In this document: positions 11,259 to 22,898 of the stretch, piece after piece
Position numbering within the stretch: the first letter of the stretch is position 1
How the letters are laid out: every line of letters begins with the position of its first letter
Source of the DNA: Ampelomyces quisqualis
Taxonomy: Eukaryota > Ascomycota > Dothideomycetes > Pleosporales > Phaeosphaeriaceae
Reading direction: 5' to 3'
Assembly (NCBI GenBank): GCA_018398575.1
Contig: JAGTXZ010000010.1
Coordinates: forward strand, 2,914,001 to 2,978,000
Length of the DNA: 64,000 bases
Translations under genes and position numbers: made by a program
Notes under the pieces: generated by a model
Seen by the model: only the letters and a program-made list of their open reading frames with translations
Told to the model about the DNA's origin: nothing
Database searches by the model: none

Positions 11259-12432
11259 TCATTAGGGAGAAATTAGGGCTTTGCGCACATGGAGATAAGA
11301 ACACGGCTGCATTGGCGGATAGGTGGTTGATATTTGTAGGCATATGTCGAGTGATCACAAAAGTTGTCATATCAGACAGTCTTGATGTCGGGTCACTTTA
11401 CTTACCCGCCGTTCCAGCGTAGGAGCGTTGAAGCCTCAGTAGGACTGGATCTACCATCTAAACACGTAATTTTCTTTAGTCTCGCATATCTCTTCATATG
11501 TATTCTATGCCCTGAACCTGTATGCTCCTCTCCACGCTTCAACCCCTCGAACAAAAAGGACGCTACTACTCATATGCGGCATAAGTATGTCAAGCACTGC
11601 ATGATGACTAAGCCCTGGGGTGCTCACGTGATACGCGCTAAGGACTTGGCATGTCCGAACTTCCGATCGAAAGTCGTTTTGATTCACGACCATCATTACG
11701 CGGACGAGCCACCAATCATTCATCGTCGCAACACTGGAAATCAGTTTACAAGGGCAATCCTTCAAAGAACATGTTGGTGGTCACCAGCCACGGTCCGCTT
11801 CAGCAGCTTTACAAGTCTATCAGTTGCGGAATGCCATTTCCTAACCTGGAGACCTGGAGACGGCGAGCTCTAGCAAGACTGTTCACGATCTACGTTCTGC
11901 ACGGCTGTAGGGCAAAGTCGCCGCGTGCAAGTCATCGCATGACCCGTCCAAGTTTCGAGAAGCTCACTGTCAGCATGCAGATTCGTGCAACGCTGCTTGT
12001 AAATCGAATCGCGACCATTGTAAATGCTAACATATTGCCTGTCCCGACCAGACTCCAGACAACTTAAGGTAGCTCAAGGGAAGAAATGATGAGGAATGAG
12101 TCTACATGGCTGTGACTTGACTGTCAGCATTAGGTAACAGCTTCCCACTTTCAACATGTATATCGCGTCAGCAGTAGCCTCGATCAGGGCCTTGGTCTAC
12201 CCTCCCCGCCTTTACTCGCGGACATTATGCATATCGATATCGATAGGGCTGGCCACGTTCTGTTGTCAGCTTATGGTCGTGGTGGGTTCACCAGCCAGTT
12301 GTGACATTGTGCGCGCGCTGAACATACCGGCAAAAGTTCTGAAGCTTTTCCTATATGAATGCTTACCGCTATATTATCGACCTTGTCCACTCTACCTGCA
12401 GTTACGATCGCGGTCTCCTACTCGCGAGCATC
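11259..12432. other. Intergenic stretch upstream of the P450 gene
   Basis: Several short frames (for example 11364-11873 and 12156-12476, plus strand) have no recognisable domain and overlap one another. The P450 start is supported downstream. I see no RNA gene or repeat here. Confidence 0.5.
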
Positions 12433-14276
12433 ATGGACCTTCTCGGATGGTCATTTCGCGCGCTGAACGCGTCTAAAACGGCTGCCGTCACTGGAAGTCT
12501 CTTCGTCGCCGCCTTCATTCTCTACCGATGGCTTCTGCCCCAGCCCATTGCCGGAATTCCATATGATGAGGCCGCCACAAGATCCATCTTTGGCGACATC
12601 CCTTCGATGCTGGAGCATCTTAAAACGCACAAGACTCTGACGGATTGGATGTTAGCATATCACACGCGACATCAGTCTCCTATCGTGCAGATATTCACAA
12701 ATCTTTTCGGGAGGCCATGGGTGGTCATAAGTGACTACCAGGAGGCTCAGGTGTGACCGTCAATTTCTGTCCATGACTAATACTAATCCTTAGCAGGATA
12801 TTTTCATGCGACGCTCCAAGGAGTTCGACAAGCCAGATTTGATCAGCGACATTTTCTACGGCATATCTCCCAAGTTTCATGCAGTACAGACAACCGGTGA
12901 TGCATGGCGACACCAGCGGAAGCTTATCCAGGATCTAGTAACTCCTGCTTTTCTGAACGAAGTGGCAGCACCTCAACTTCACCACAACTTCATGGACTTG
13001 ATCAACATGTGGTCAGAGAAGATGCGTCTGGGCAAAGGCCGTCCTTTTGCTGTTAAGCAAGACATCTATGAAACTGCGTTAGAGGCAATCTGGGCCGCAA
13101 TATTCGGCCTCGAAGACATATCCACTGTCACCCGCAACCAAATAAAACTTCTTTCTTCTCAAAAGGACTCACCACTAACTTCATCGTTGGACAAAGAGGT
13201 CGTGTTCCCCCGAGCAACGGCCCCTCCTGCCTTCCGGGCTGTCTTAGAGATCACTGATGGTATCGAAGCAGTTCTCAAATCTCCGTTTCCCAGGTTGACT
13301 GGATTCTTCCAGCGCTATACACCAGCAGGACGAAGAAACCATGCGGAAAAGAAAAGCTTCATTTCAAAAGAAATTGCAAAAGCCGAAAAGAGAATCATTG
13401 AAATTGGGGTCAAAGGGACCAAAGTCACCAATGCCGTCGACCATATGCTGCGCCGAGAAAACGCAGCTGCAGAGAGAGTTGGCCGTTTGCCAGACTATGG
13501 TTCCCAGATTCTAGCTGACGAAGTAAGTTCTACGAGTATATAGATCGCATTGAGTACTGACGCCTCAATCGCAGCTTTTTGGTCTTCTCATTGCAGGCCA
13601 TGACACAACCTCTACTACCCTACTCTGGGCACTCAAGTTCCTCGCTGCCAATCAATCCATCCAAATCAAACTCCGTGCTGAACTTCGCTCAGCCCTCTTT
13701 GACGCGCACTCCGAGTCCCGCATCCCTACCGCCCACGAAATCGCGTCTTGCCAAAACCACTATCTCGACGCTTGCATCGAGGAAGTCAACCGCGTAAGTT
13801 GCACGGGTAGTTTGCCCAGCCGCAACACTATAGCCGACGCCGTTGTTCTTGGCCACGTTATCCCAAAAGGAACGCGTGTCTGCTTTTTAGGTCAGGGACA
13901 CGGCATTCTCGAGCCGGCATTTCCCGTCCCGGAGTCCCTCCGTAGCGAAAAGTATCGTCAGGTTGGCGGCGGGAGAGTTCGCTGCTGGAACCCCAAGGAT
14001 ATGAGGAAATTTGATCCCGAGCGCTGGCTGGTCCACGATACTGTGACTAATACGGATATGTACGACTCAACTGCAGGCCCCCATATCGCGTTTGGAGGTG
14101 GACTGCGAGGATGCTTTGGAAAGAAGTTGGCGTACTTGGAATTGAGGATGGCGATTGTGCTTATGGTCTGGAATTTTGTCCTTGAAGAGGTTCCAGAGGA
14201 GTATGGGAGTTGGGAGGCTGTGGATATGTTGACGCACTGTCCTGTTATGTGCTACGTTAAGCTCTCAAAAGCGTGA
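12433..14276 (+). CDS. Cytochrome P450 monooxygenase
   Basis: Three exons: 12433-12750, 12797-13522 and 13575-14276, giving 581 aa. The introns are 46 and 52 nt. The N-terminus has one membrane anchor (ASKTAAVTGSLFVAAFILYRW) and then a proline-rich hinge. The I-helix has AGHDTTSTT, the K-helix has the ExxR motif in EEVNR, the FDPERW element is present, and the heme loop is FGGGLRGCFG with the Cys ligand. All landmarks are intact, so the enzyme should be active at the ER. The first intron ends in a TAGCAG tandem acceptor; I used the second AG, giving EAQDIFMRR. The first would add one Gln. No other secondary-metabolism core gene is adjacent, so the substrate cannot be inferred. Confidence 0.9.
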
Positions 14277-15689
14277 TGGACGATTATGATGAGCGAGGAT
14301 TTGACGATCATCATCTTGGCGGATTTAATAAGATGGCAATAGATGAAAATCTGTCAGTGCTTTCGCTTTCCAAAATCTTCTTTGCTTGACAGCCTATTTC
14401 AAGGCATTCCGCGATGTCAGTGTATAAATATCACCGGCTTGATCCTGGGTTTTGTTGACTCTAATGGTCACCCCAAGGTTTCCAACGATGACCAGGTGTA
14501 CTCTGGGCTATCGCTAGTCGCTACACCATGCATAATGACAGATTGGTACTAGTCTTGACAAGAGCAGCATGCCTCAATTTAGATGTCGCATACACACAGC
14601 CTTGAAGAAGAAGCACTCTATAATATGCCAAAGAAGATGGGTATTACTGGGAGATATTCGTGTGGCGTCTTATAACGTATGACTTCACGGACAACTGGCC
14701 GTCGAAGGAGTCGGAATGCTAGGAAACGTGTTGTCTAGTAGGAAGGTTTATTAAACTGTAAAACAAGAATCAAGAGGATTTGAAAAAGAGATACCTAGAT
14801 GGAACTTGGCAGCATTTGAAAGAGGCGAGGTTCGGGAGCGTATTGATCAAGACATGGAACAGGAAGTTTGTAAGCGCAGATATGGTTGCGTGGAAGATGA
14901 CGGTATCGTAGAGAACATAAGGATTGCTATAGATAGCGATAAAGTAGTGGTAAATAGAAGATAGGAAGACTTGTTTAAAGTAGAAGAGAATTTGTCAAGG
15001 TACGGTACGAGGGGACCTGAGTTAAAACGGACAGTTATGAATCAAGATGAACTTACATGTTCAACACTTACCGTGTCCAATTTATGATAAATGTATTAAC
15101 GCATAATAGACTTCTCCAGAACCGGATTCGGTGTGCATCTACAAGGTGTAATGGACAGCCGCCAGGGAAACAGTTGTTCAAATGTCCCCGAATGTGGCGG
15201 TTGTCTGTCTCTCTGACCTAAACTTCCTGAGATGCAGATAATACCCAAAAATATTCCGCAGCGTAAGCCAGTCATACCGGTATGCGCAATGCACGAGTCC
15301 CATTTGGATTAAAGTGTTGACCTCGCGGCACGACTGGAGCTCAATGAGGATTTGTCCTTATTATGTTAAATTCACAGCTCCCTCATGTGCATTAGCCAAC
15401 ATCAAGTCTTATAGGAATGATTACTCAACACCACTGCTTGCCAACTCCACCCGAGTTCTTCGTATCTGACGTATTCGCAGCGTGGGCGATGTTGAACCTG
15501 CTCAAAGCGAGCGAACAGTAAGTACGACTATGCTAGAATACAAATAGTTCTTTGTGTACTACAACTATAGAAATTTCTTGGGCTCTTAGTTGGTAAATGA
15601 TGTACAATGCACACTGCCGTAAACTATCTTGTATTAGCTTAAACTTCCTGTTTAGGCAAGTCTAAAAAGTAGAGTAGATTGCGGCAGGT
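14277..15689. other. Intergenic stretch, AT-leaning, no supported gene
   Basis: Only very short frames occur, and no domain or RNA gene is visible. Base composition is more AT-rich than in the flanking genes. It ends at a simple-sequence array. Confidence 0.5.
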
Positions 15690-15803
15690 AAATAAAATAA
15701 AATGAGATAAAATGAGATAAAATGAGATAAAATAAAAGAAAATAAAAGAAAATAAAAGAAAATAAAAGAAAATAAAAGAAAATAAAAGAAAATAAAAGAA
15801 AAT
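15690..15803. repeat. Simple repeat of 10-bp AT-rich units
   Basis: About three units of AAAATGAGAT are followed by eight near-perfect units of AATAAAAGAA. It lies just before an unrecognised gene that has no visible 5' exon. Confidence 0.9.
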
Positions 15804-15871
15804 CAACCTTCAGAACAGTTTTACTAAACAGGACACTTTCTCACGCGCTTTATGCACACCGCCAGAGAATC

Positions 15872-16588
15872 GTGTTTGAGAATCCACAAGTACCTGAAGA
15901 GCTCTTGGCTGTTAGAATGTTGGGCGACGTGAGTGTAGATGTTAGACCTTTCTCTAAACCCCCCACAATAGCTGCAATGGATCAGGTCGATTCCAGTGTC
16001 AAGACCCCTCTTACTAAGATCGGTGGTAAGAGAATTTCGATGATCCCGATTAAATCGGCCGCCGGAGTTCCCGACACTATCATGACACCAAACTTTGAAC
16101 AATTGCACTACTTGTTCCTCGTAGGCATGGAAGGTGAGAAACCTGAAGCCTATTTACTTTCATATATGTGGACATTTGTTATGCTGATAGCCTGATTTCA
16201 CCAGATAGCCGTTGGCGGGCGACCCGATTCTGAGATGCCTCACGTACGATGCTATCGTGAGAACATTACAGAATTCTTCAACAAATATGAACGCACGGAT
16301 TTTGCTCAGCAGATGATGGAGCAGGACGTATCGCCCACAAATTTGGTCATGCATGAACTCGCAACGTTCAAGGCGGATATGGGTAGGTTCAACCGCCTCG
16401 ACACGTAAGTCATGGCATATGCTCCTAACACTTCAGTGGGCAAGCGGAAATTCAAGGTCGAGGCGGATGAAGAAATTGGGGTTGGTCAGTCTACGCTGCG
16501 AGGGAATTCCAGGAAGAGAGTTACGCATTGGTGGACGATTATTGAGCCGAAAGGCCCGCAGATTTACAAGCATGCTCGAGGATTTTAA
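15872..16588 (+). CDS. Unrecognised three-exon gene, 5' end not found
   Basis: Exons 15872-16133, 16209-16382 and 16437-16588 join in frame (phases 1 and 1) through two introns with good signals: GTGAGA...GCTGATA...TAG (75 nt) and GTAGGT...CCTAAC...CAG (54 nt). The product is at least 195 aa and ends HWWTIIEPKGPQIYKHARGF. Frame continuity across two canonical introns argues for a real gene that no single open frame shows. The exon-1 frame begins at a GTG and has no in-frame ATG nearby. The 5' part is therefore either in an upstream exon or lost next to the AT-rich repeat. I do not recognise the family. Confidence 0.5.
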
Positions 16589-17165
16589 CCCTAACGCTAA
16601 AATAAATAAAAAAGCCATTGACGATGCCAAAGGGTGCATAGGCGCTAGTTGTGGCGGCTTGAAGGCGCAGAAAGCGGCTGTGGGCAACAAGTGCGCTGTG
16701 CAGAGCCGGGTGAAGGAGGATGCTAATGGGTGGATGAAGGCGCTTCCTGGTATGCAGGGGATGGTCTTGTGAAGAAGTACTTCAACGGTGACGTGGTGCT
16801 AGATGCTCTCTCATACCATTTGGGAAATGCTTGGACAAGCAACCACAACCCACCAAGGGTGGGACAATTTTAAAGCCACATCACACCTTTCAAATGATAC
16901 ACATGAGTAGCATTTCTCGCCTTTCATTACCAAACTAAACTACTTCGTAGACTATTTAGAGAGCCTTCCCTCCATTGCAAAGTGAACCCCCAAAGCCCAA
17001 CCAGGAGGTCGTCGAAGAGGATATCATCATGAGCTTTAATGTTACAGGACCAAGCACCGATTTTGCGTTCTTTTACCAAACCGATTATCGTAAGTATCGT
17101 GTCGTGAGTGCGTCCGAGAGTCATTGTGACTTTTGACGCAGTTTGCATCTTGTAGGGCGAGTCAT
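16589..17165. other. Short intergenic stretch
   Basis: This separates the unknown three-exon gene from the 3' end of the Ish1-like gene. Trailing frames from 16353-16772 are shadows of exon 3. Nothing else is supported. Confidence 0.5.
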
Positions 17166-18635
17166 TTACAACTCATCCTTGGCCTTCTTAGAGGCAGAGC
17201 TTGCAGCAGAGGACGCAGACTTGGAGGCGGAGCTAGCGGACGCGGCAGCAGCATTGTAGCCCTTGTCGGCAGACTTGGAGGCAGCAGAAGCAGCGCTGGC
17301 AGCAGACTTGGCAGCGACGGAGGAAGCGCTAGCAGCAGACTTGGAGATGGAAGACGACGAGGAAGAGGCGGCCTTTGCCGCAGCTCCGGTCAAAGAGTTG
17401 ACAGAAGCAGCGGCACGGGAGGATGCGGAGCTAGCAGAAGAAGCGGCCACGTTGTTGGCAGACTTTCCGCTCTCGTAGGCAGTGTTCGCCGCAAGACCAA
17501 CCTGAGCCTTGATCCAGTTGGTGTATCCAGCAAAGCCCGCGGTGGCAGCGTTGTACTGGTTCCCGGCCTGCGAGGTAGCAGCGCCGTAAGCAGACTCGAT
17601 GGTGGCAGAAGCGCTGTCGCCGTAAAGACGGGCGCGATGCTTGCGTGCAAGAGCGAGGAGCTCGTTGCGCTTAGAGCCCTGGGGAACCTTGATGCCGTTG
17701 CTGTCAGCCCACTCCTTGATCTGGCTGTCGGACCAGGAGTTGAGGAGGGCGTCGCTGAGGCTCGATTGGGCGGCGGCGGCGGACGAGGAGACGGAAGCAT
17801 AAGCACCCTGGGCGTTTTGGCTGGCAAGACGGGACTGGCGACGGAGGCTGGCAATCAGGGAGTCGCGGGTCGTGGGCTGAGGCACGTTGTAGCCACGCTC
17901 ATCGAGCCAAGACTTGATGTCCGAGTCAGACCACGAAGAATAGAGCCAGTCACCGGGGTAGGCGGCCGTTTCGCCGAGCTTGTCGGCGGCAGACTGGTAG
18001 TTCTCGCGGACGGCCTTGAGGAGAGAGTCACGCTGGCGGGGCTGGGGCACGGGAATGCCGTTCTTGTCGGCGAACGCCTTGAGCTGAGAGTCGGACCAGC
18101 TGGACTAGGTTAGCAGCAGCTCGTTTGGGAGAATGGCGTGATACGCACGAGTCGAAGATCCATTCCTTGACGCTGCCGTAGGCCTGGTTCGCAGAGTCCT
18201 CGGTCTCGGTCCAGTAGGCCTTGACCTGCTCAGCAAGGCTCTTTGCGTCCTGCTCGGTGCCCTTCTTGGCCTGCTGGCCCTTGAGGGTCAGGTAGTGGGT
18301 CAGAGACTGGGCGTCCCAGCTGTTGTAGGGGGTGACGATCTTGTCGTTCCAGTGATCCGCCACCGTCTTCTGGAGGTTCTTGCGGTCCGAGGGTGCTGGA
18401 TGAGGAATGCCGTGGTCCGAGAGCCAGCGCTCAAGCTCCGTCTCATGCCACTTGTCGTACACTGCTCTTTGAGGTTAGCCGGCGTCGCACGTGACCTCCA
18501 TCGGGCCAGCCTCTCGCGAGAAAAGACACATGAGAGGGCGGCTTCACACAACGCACCCGTCTTTCCAAACCAGCTGTTAGCAGTGGCCTGCGCGGCAAGC
18601 GTCACCACCAGGGTGGAGGCAAGGGAGAGTCTCAT
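17166..18635 (-). CDS. ish1: Ish1/Msc1-like stress protein with ER-retention tail
   Basis: Three exons on the minus strand: 18635-18557, 18461-18149 and 18099-17166, giving 441 aa. A signal peptide (MRLSLASTLVVTLAAQATA) is followed by repeated Ish1-type modules. Each has a W-[ST]-D-S-x-[IL]-K-x-[WF]-x-D core with a following V-P-Q-x-x-x-R-D-x-L; clear copies are at SWSDSQLKAFADKNG, SWSDSDIKSWLDERG and SWSDSQIKEWADSNG. The last 120 residues are an Ala/Ser-rich coiled or LEA-like repeat with periodic lysines, and the protein ends KAKDEL. Family members (S. pombe Ish1, S. cerevisiae Msc1) are stress-induced proteins of the ER/nuclear envelope. The KDEL end fits luminal retention. The exon 2-3 acceptor was placed at TCCAG to restore SWSDSQ. 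Confidence 0.85.
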
Positions 18636-18740
18636 GGCGTGGTGTGTATGCGGGGGAGAGGGAGGGACAGCGTCAATGTCGATGGATGAATTGACGACGA
18701 GGATGCGTGATAGGGAAGGGGGGGGGGGGGGCAGACCCAG

Positions 18741-18754
18741 GCTTATAAGAGGGG
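18741..18754 (-). promoter_or_regulatory. TATA-like box and stress-response element
   Basis: About 110 bp upstream of the Ish1-like ATG the minus strand reads CCCCTCTTATAAG. This combines a CCCCT stress-response element (the Msn2/4-type STRE) with a TATAA core. A run of about 14 G (plus strand, about 18719-18732) lies just downstream. The site suits a stress-induced gene, but short motifs occur by chance. Confidence 0.35.
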
Positions 18755-19230
18755 AGCGTCTGGCGGGCGCGCAGAAGCGTGGGTGACGTAGTTTGCACGT
18801 TGGGCAAACAGAAAACAGTCAAACAAGGTCGAGAGCGCCTGCCTGCCCCGCCGCAGCCAATGAGCAGCCATGGCTACGGTTTTGTTTGTGCTTCACACGC
18901 CATGCACATGCGTCGTGCAGCGTCTGGATCCTCTTCCGTGGGAAGAAACTCTTCCTTGATCAAGTCACTCCACGATGAAGACAGGAGACACGTCTCGCGG
19001 GCATGGCGGCTCACCGCTCGACCCCGTGCGATCGGTGGAGGCGGCATGGCATTTGCACATTTCCCATCACGATTACGATTTGCGGGGGACCTGCCCCTGA
19101 CGTCATCACATGTGAGTCGCCGCCGCCGCGAGCATGTGCAAGTCTGTCTTGCACCACATCAACCGTGTCATCACTTCAGAACCCGTGCATTATTTGGATA
19201 ATTTGGTGTGCTCGACTAACGTCCCTACTC

Positions 19231-19808
19231 TCACGGCTCCGAGTCTCGTCCACCTTGACCTGTGGATTACAATCACATTAGCTCCGTCTCACCAGTCAGC
19301 ACATGGCAAACGACTTACCTTTCCAGTAGTCCTTCGACACCTTGTCTTTCTGCTTGTCTTGCTTATCAGCCTGCTCAAACGCATCAGCCCTCTGGTCCAT
19401 TTCCCTGTTGTGCTGCTTCACGTCCTCGCTCTCATTCTCTTTGGAAGGCGGGCCGTTGGCGGCGAGTTTGGGCTGCGCACCCTGCTTGCCCGATTGGCTG
19501 GCGCCATCATGAGACTGTGACTGCTGGCCTGCCGACGTAGAGGAGCTTTTGCCGGGTGCATCGTCGTTGTTGGGCGAGGACGAGGATTGGCCCTTGGCGA
19601 CCTTGGGCGGTGCTGGCCCTGGGTGCTCAAGGCCCTCGCTGAGGTTCGCCCCTTGCTTCTCCGGCTTCTCGCCGGCTGGGTTGCCTGCGCCTGAGCCGTA
19701 ATCCGAAGTAGCGAACCGGACTTGCTGCCGAGCTCGTGGGGCCATGGAGAGCCCAGGGCGAAGAGCTGCCGTGCGCAGCATTGATGATGGTCGGGTAAGG
19801 AAGCTCAT
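19231..19808 (-). CDS. Small mitochondrial-type protein, 172 aa
   Basis: Exons 19808-19319 and 19259-19231, with a 59-nt intron (GTAAGT...CACAG, phase 1). The N-terminus (MSFLTRPSSMLRTAALRPGL ... RQQVRFATS) is rich in Arg, Ser and Ala without acid residues, like a mitochondrial presequence with an RFA/S cleavage region. The middle is Ser/Pro/Gly-rich and disordered. The end is charged (DQRADAFEQADKQDKQKDKV), then KDYWKGQGGRDSEP. The short second exon supplies the conserved-looking GGRD tail. The alternative longer start at 20093 is unlikely because it lies upstream of the presequence. The function is unknown to me. Confidence 0.7.
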
Positions 19809-20227
19809 TGTGTGGCTTGCTGTATTGGATATGACTTTGCTGTTGGAAAAGTCGTGTGTAAGATGCTTGTACGAGGGTTGGACACTAGATTGACAATCGT
19901 TGGCGGTCGTGCTTTGAGCTACAGTCGCGCGTCCCAAACCTGTCAACGTGACATCATCATCAAGGCGAAGGGCACTCAAGACCATCGCTAGCATGCACGA
20001 CAGCCGCAACGCGTCACCGCAGTTTTGCCACGTCAATCTTGCAAGCCACCCAGTCAAGCGAATCATGAAATATTGATCATTTGCGACTAACAACGTTAAT
20101 AGGTGAAGGTGACATGGGTATCTCGCAATGTGCCATCCAAATCCGGATACGTCTCAAAAAGTCCATGTTACAAACGTGTGCGATGCTCTAAATGCGTCAA
20201 GTGATATACGTCCAAGAAAGGTCATCT

Positions 20228-22336
20228 TTAATCGATGCCAATCATCGTCCCGTCACATCGCCAGTCGTCAACCTCAACGTCTCGTTGTGCGGTGTGAATG
20301 GCCTCTTCGTCGACCGAGACATGGCTTAGCCAGGTACCGACTCGGTTTTGACCACGCTTAGAGCCATCGCGAGACAGACCAGCCATGGCGGATGCTGCAG
20401 CCGTCGAGGGTCGAGGGGTTGGCGGTGCCTGTCTCTCAGGGCGACGACTGAAAAAGGATGCACGAGGGGCCGATGCGCGGGGTATTGTGCGGGCTGCAAC
20501 TACATTCGCTGATGGTCGCATCGCATACGAATCGTTCATGTGGTGGCCAGTTGCGTTTCCCACGCCATACACTTGAATTGCTGGGTCCGCGCGGCGAGTT
20601 TCAGATGCTGTTGGAGCCGGGATGAGGTGGAGCTGCGTGTGCAAATGTGAGGCGAGATTTTGGTCTGTACGGTCGTGACCGCGTTCACGTCCACTACGGC
20701 GGCGAGTGCTCGACCGACGTGCGAGAGGGGGATGCGGTGATGGTTCGTCGGGCATTTCGATGACCTCGACTACGTCTTCTCGTCGTCGTGGGCTGTACGG
20801 AACACGCATGTCGTTGAGGCCGTCGTTGTCCTCGATATGTTGGTAGTTGAACCAAGGACAATTGCAAGTCTTCCACGGTGCTGCGCAAACCATGCAAAAT
20901 TGGGCAGTACAACGGCTATATCTCGTCAGGAGTGGTGTCATGGGACTTGGGTGATCACACTTACCATGTCATGTGGTTGCAGCCCTCCTTGAGCTCGACC
21001 ACAGCCTTACAGTTGTAGCACCTTTGCCAGCCCTGTTCTTTGGCCAACTCCACCAGGCGATTTGTTTCCTCGTCCTTTGGACACTCCCGCTTGGTGTGGA
21101 ATCTCTCATTACATAGGACGCATACTTTGGTCGAGCAAGTGCCACAACGCGCATATCGTCTTCCATACGTCAGGTCCATGCGAATGCGCGAAGGCTTGAT
21201 CCATTGTCCACAGCCTTTAGTGGGGCAGTATATTCGATTTGCTGTGGTGTATTCTTGGTACTTTTTGTTCCAAAGGATCTTGAACTTGTCATCGAACAGG
21301 CGGTCGGCATATTTGAGGGGAATGTGCTCCGAGGTACAGCACCGCGGAGGCATGTGGGCCGGGTCCTGCACTGAAAGTGTAAATTGACGCTTCAGGCATG
21401 AGTGACACATGCGATGGCCGCACGCGAGTTTAACGGTCTTATGAACGGGTAGCTCATCATTCATGCAGACGAGACAGTCGACCCTGAAGAGTCAGTATAC
21501 GCAAGGTTGGCCAACCCTAGAGTACTCACATCGGAACTTCCTTGTGCGTTGGCGTACGAGGCGACGGTCGCGTGAAGAGGCTGGCAAAGATTCCACCAGT
21601 ACTTCTACGCGCAGTGTCTCTTGTCGACTGAGTCCTCGAGATGGGCGGCGGCGAAGCGGGGGATTTTGGGGTGGTTGTGCGACGCATCGACGGTCTGGAG
21701 GACATGTATCCTCTGGTGGGCTCTCTTGCAGACATACTCCTACACCATGTGAGCGCGTGTCGTTTGCTTACTGAGTGGGCCATGATACCTGCTCAACTTG
21801 GGAACCTCGACTCGGCGCACCGAGGCAGAGCCGGAACCCGAAAGTGGCGTGTAGGCTGTGCGGCTCGAAGAATTGCCCTCATCGCTCCTTTTCCGCGTCG
21901 AAGACCTCCTGAGAGTGTTTCCATCTGCAGCACCTGAGGTCCTTGGTCTTGCGTATACATAATCGGCGCTTCGCTCATCTGCGGCGACTCCTCTCCTGGT
22001 GGCCCTGCGGGTGCCGTCCCGTCTCAAAGTAAGGGGCGCGTCCTTGGGCCTCTCGACCCGTGCTTCTTGAGCCATCAGGTCCTGGTCGCGGCGGCGGTCA
22101 GTCTGCGGGCGGGCGTAGAAGGATGCTCGCCGCGCCCTCAGATCTTCAATGTCCAATTCCGCCTCCCGCCTGGCATCGTCTGCTCGTCGGCGCTCTCGTC
22201 GTTCGCGTTTGGCGGCAGCGTCCTGTTCATCCAGCTCGCGGGTCCGTCGGCGGCGATGTCTCCGCTCACGGTCGGCGTCTATCTGGCCGGCGTCGTCGTG
22301 GTATCGCGTGCCTCGCTCATCGCGATTTCTCGCCAT
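20228..22336 (-). CDS. RBR (RING-IBR-RING) E3 ubiquitin ligase
   Basis: Four exons: 22336-21772, 21722-21530, 21483-20965 and 20915-20228, giving 654 aa with introns of 46-49 nt. The N-terminal 190 residues are Arg/Asp-rich and charged. RING1 begins DCLVCMNDELP and includes LACGHRMCHSC. The IBR has RIYCPTKGCGQW and CSTKVCVLCNERFH. RING2 has RCYNCKAVVELKEGCNHMTC and RCTAQFCMVC. The Cys after HMT is the residue that accepts ubiquitin in RBR ligases, and its codon is split by intron 3 (TG|C). The C-terminal 210 residues are disordered and basic. All zinc ligands seem present, so it should be active. The substrate is unknown. The exon 1-2 acceptor (AAGAG) is the least certain junction. Confidence 0.88.
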
Positions 22337-22898
22337 GCCGGGGGGTAGAGGCGATGTGGGCTGCCCGGGTGCCAGCCTGTCAGGTCACGGGCTGCGGCAC
22401 GCTCTCAGGCAGCGGTGCAGGTGTGGACAAATAATGCAGTGGGCGATGCAGCTGCAGCCAGGCGGACCTTGATCAGACGAAGGCGGACCACTCGCACGGG
22501 GCAGGCCGTTGGCGGTGAGAGGGCGCCGCGGGTTCCTCGCTAAGCGGCTAGCGGTAACAGGGATCAGCGTCAATCAGCGTCAGGCGTCGACGGGCTGCCC
22601 AGTAGGTGGTAGTGCCAGCTGCAGTTGTCTGAGACTGAGTCTCTGACAGGAGCGCAGAGGGTGTCGCTGATGGCAGACAGGCAGCAGGCGGCGCTGGCGG
22701 AGCGCGTGCAGCAGTGCAGTGTGCACAACCGTGAGACAAACCACGGCGAGGATGATGAGGACGCGTGCGATGGCGCTGCACTGCCGCCCAGGGCCACGCT
22801 CGGGCTGCGAGGCTGGGTTGCGTTTGGCTGAGATGACTCGCCACAGAATTGCGATTGCTATGGGGCAGCCCCTGGGACATGCGGGTGGGTTTGACTTC
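22337..22898. other. Intergenic stretch between the RBR and zinc transporter genes
   Basis: Contains the upstream region of the RBR ligase gene and the 3' flank of the transporter gene, both on the minus strand. Overlapping frames in all phases have no recognisable domain. No RNA gene is seen. Confidence 0.5.

Noticed and set aside
17133..18113. Long plus-strand frame opposite the Ish1-like gene (326 codons)
   Set aside because: It is the mirror of the Ala/Ser/Asp-rich coding strand (GC-rich third positions keep the antisense open); the minus strand has signal peptide, repeats and introns.
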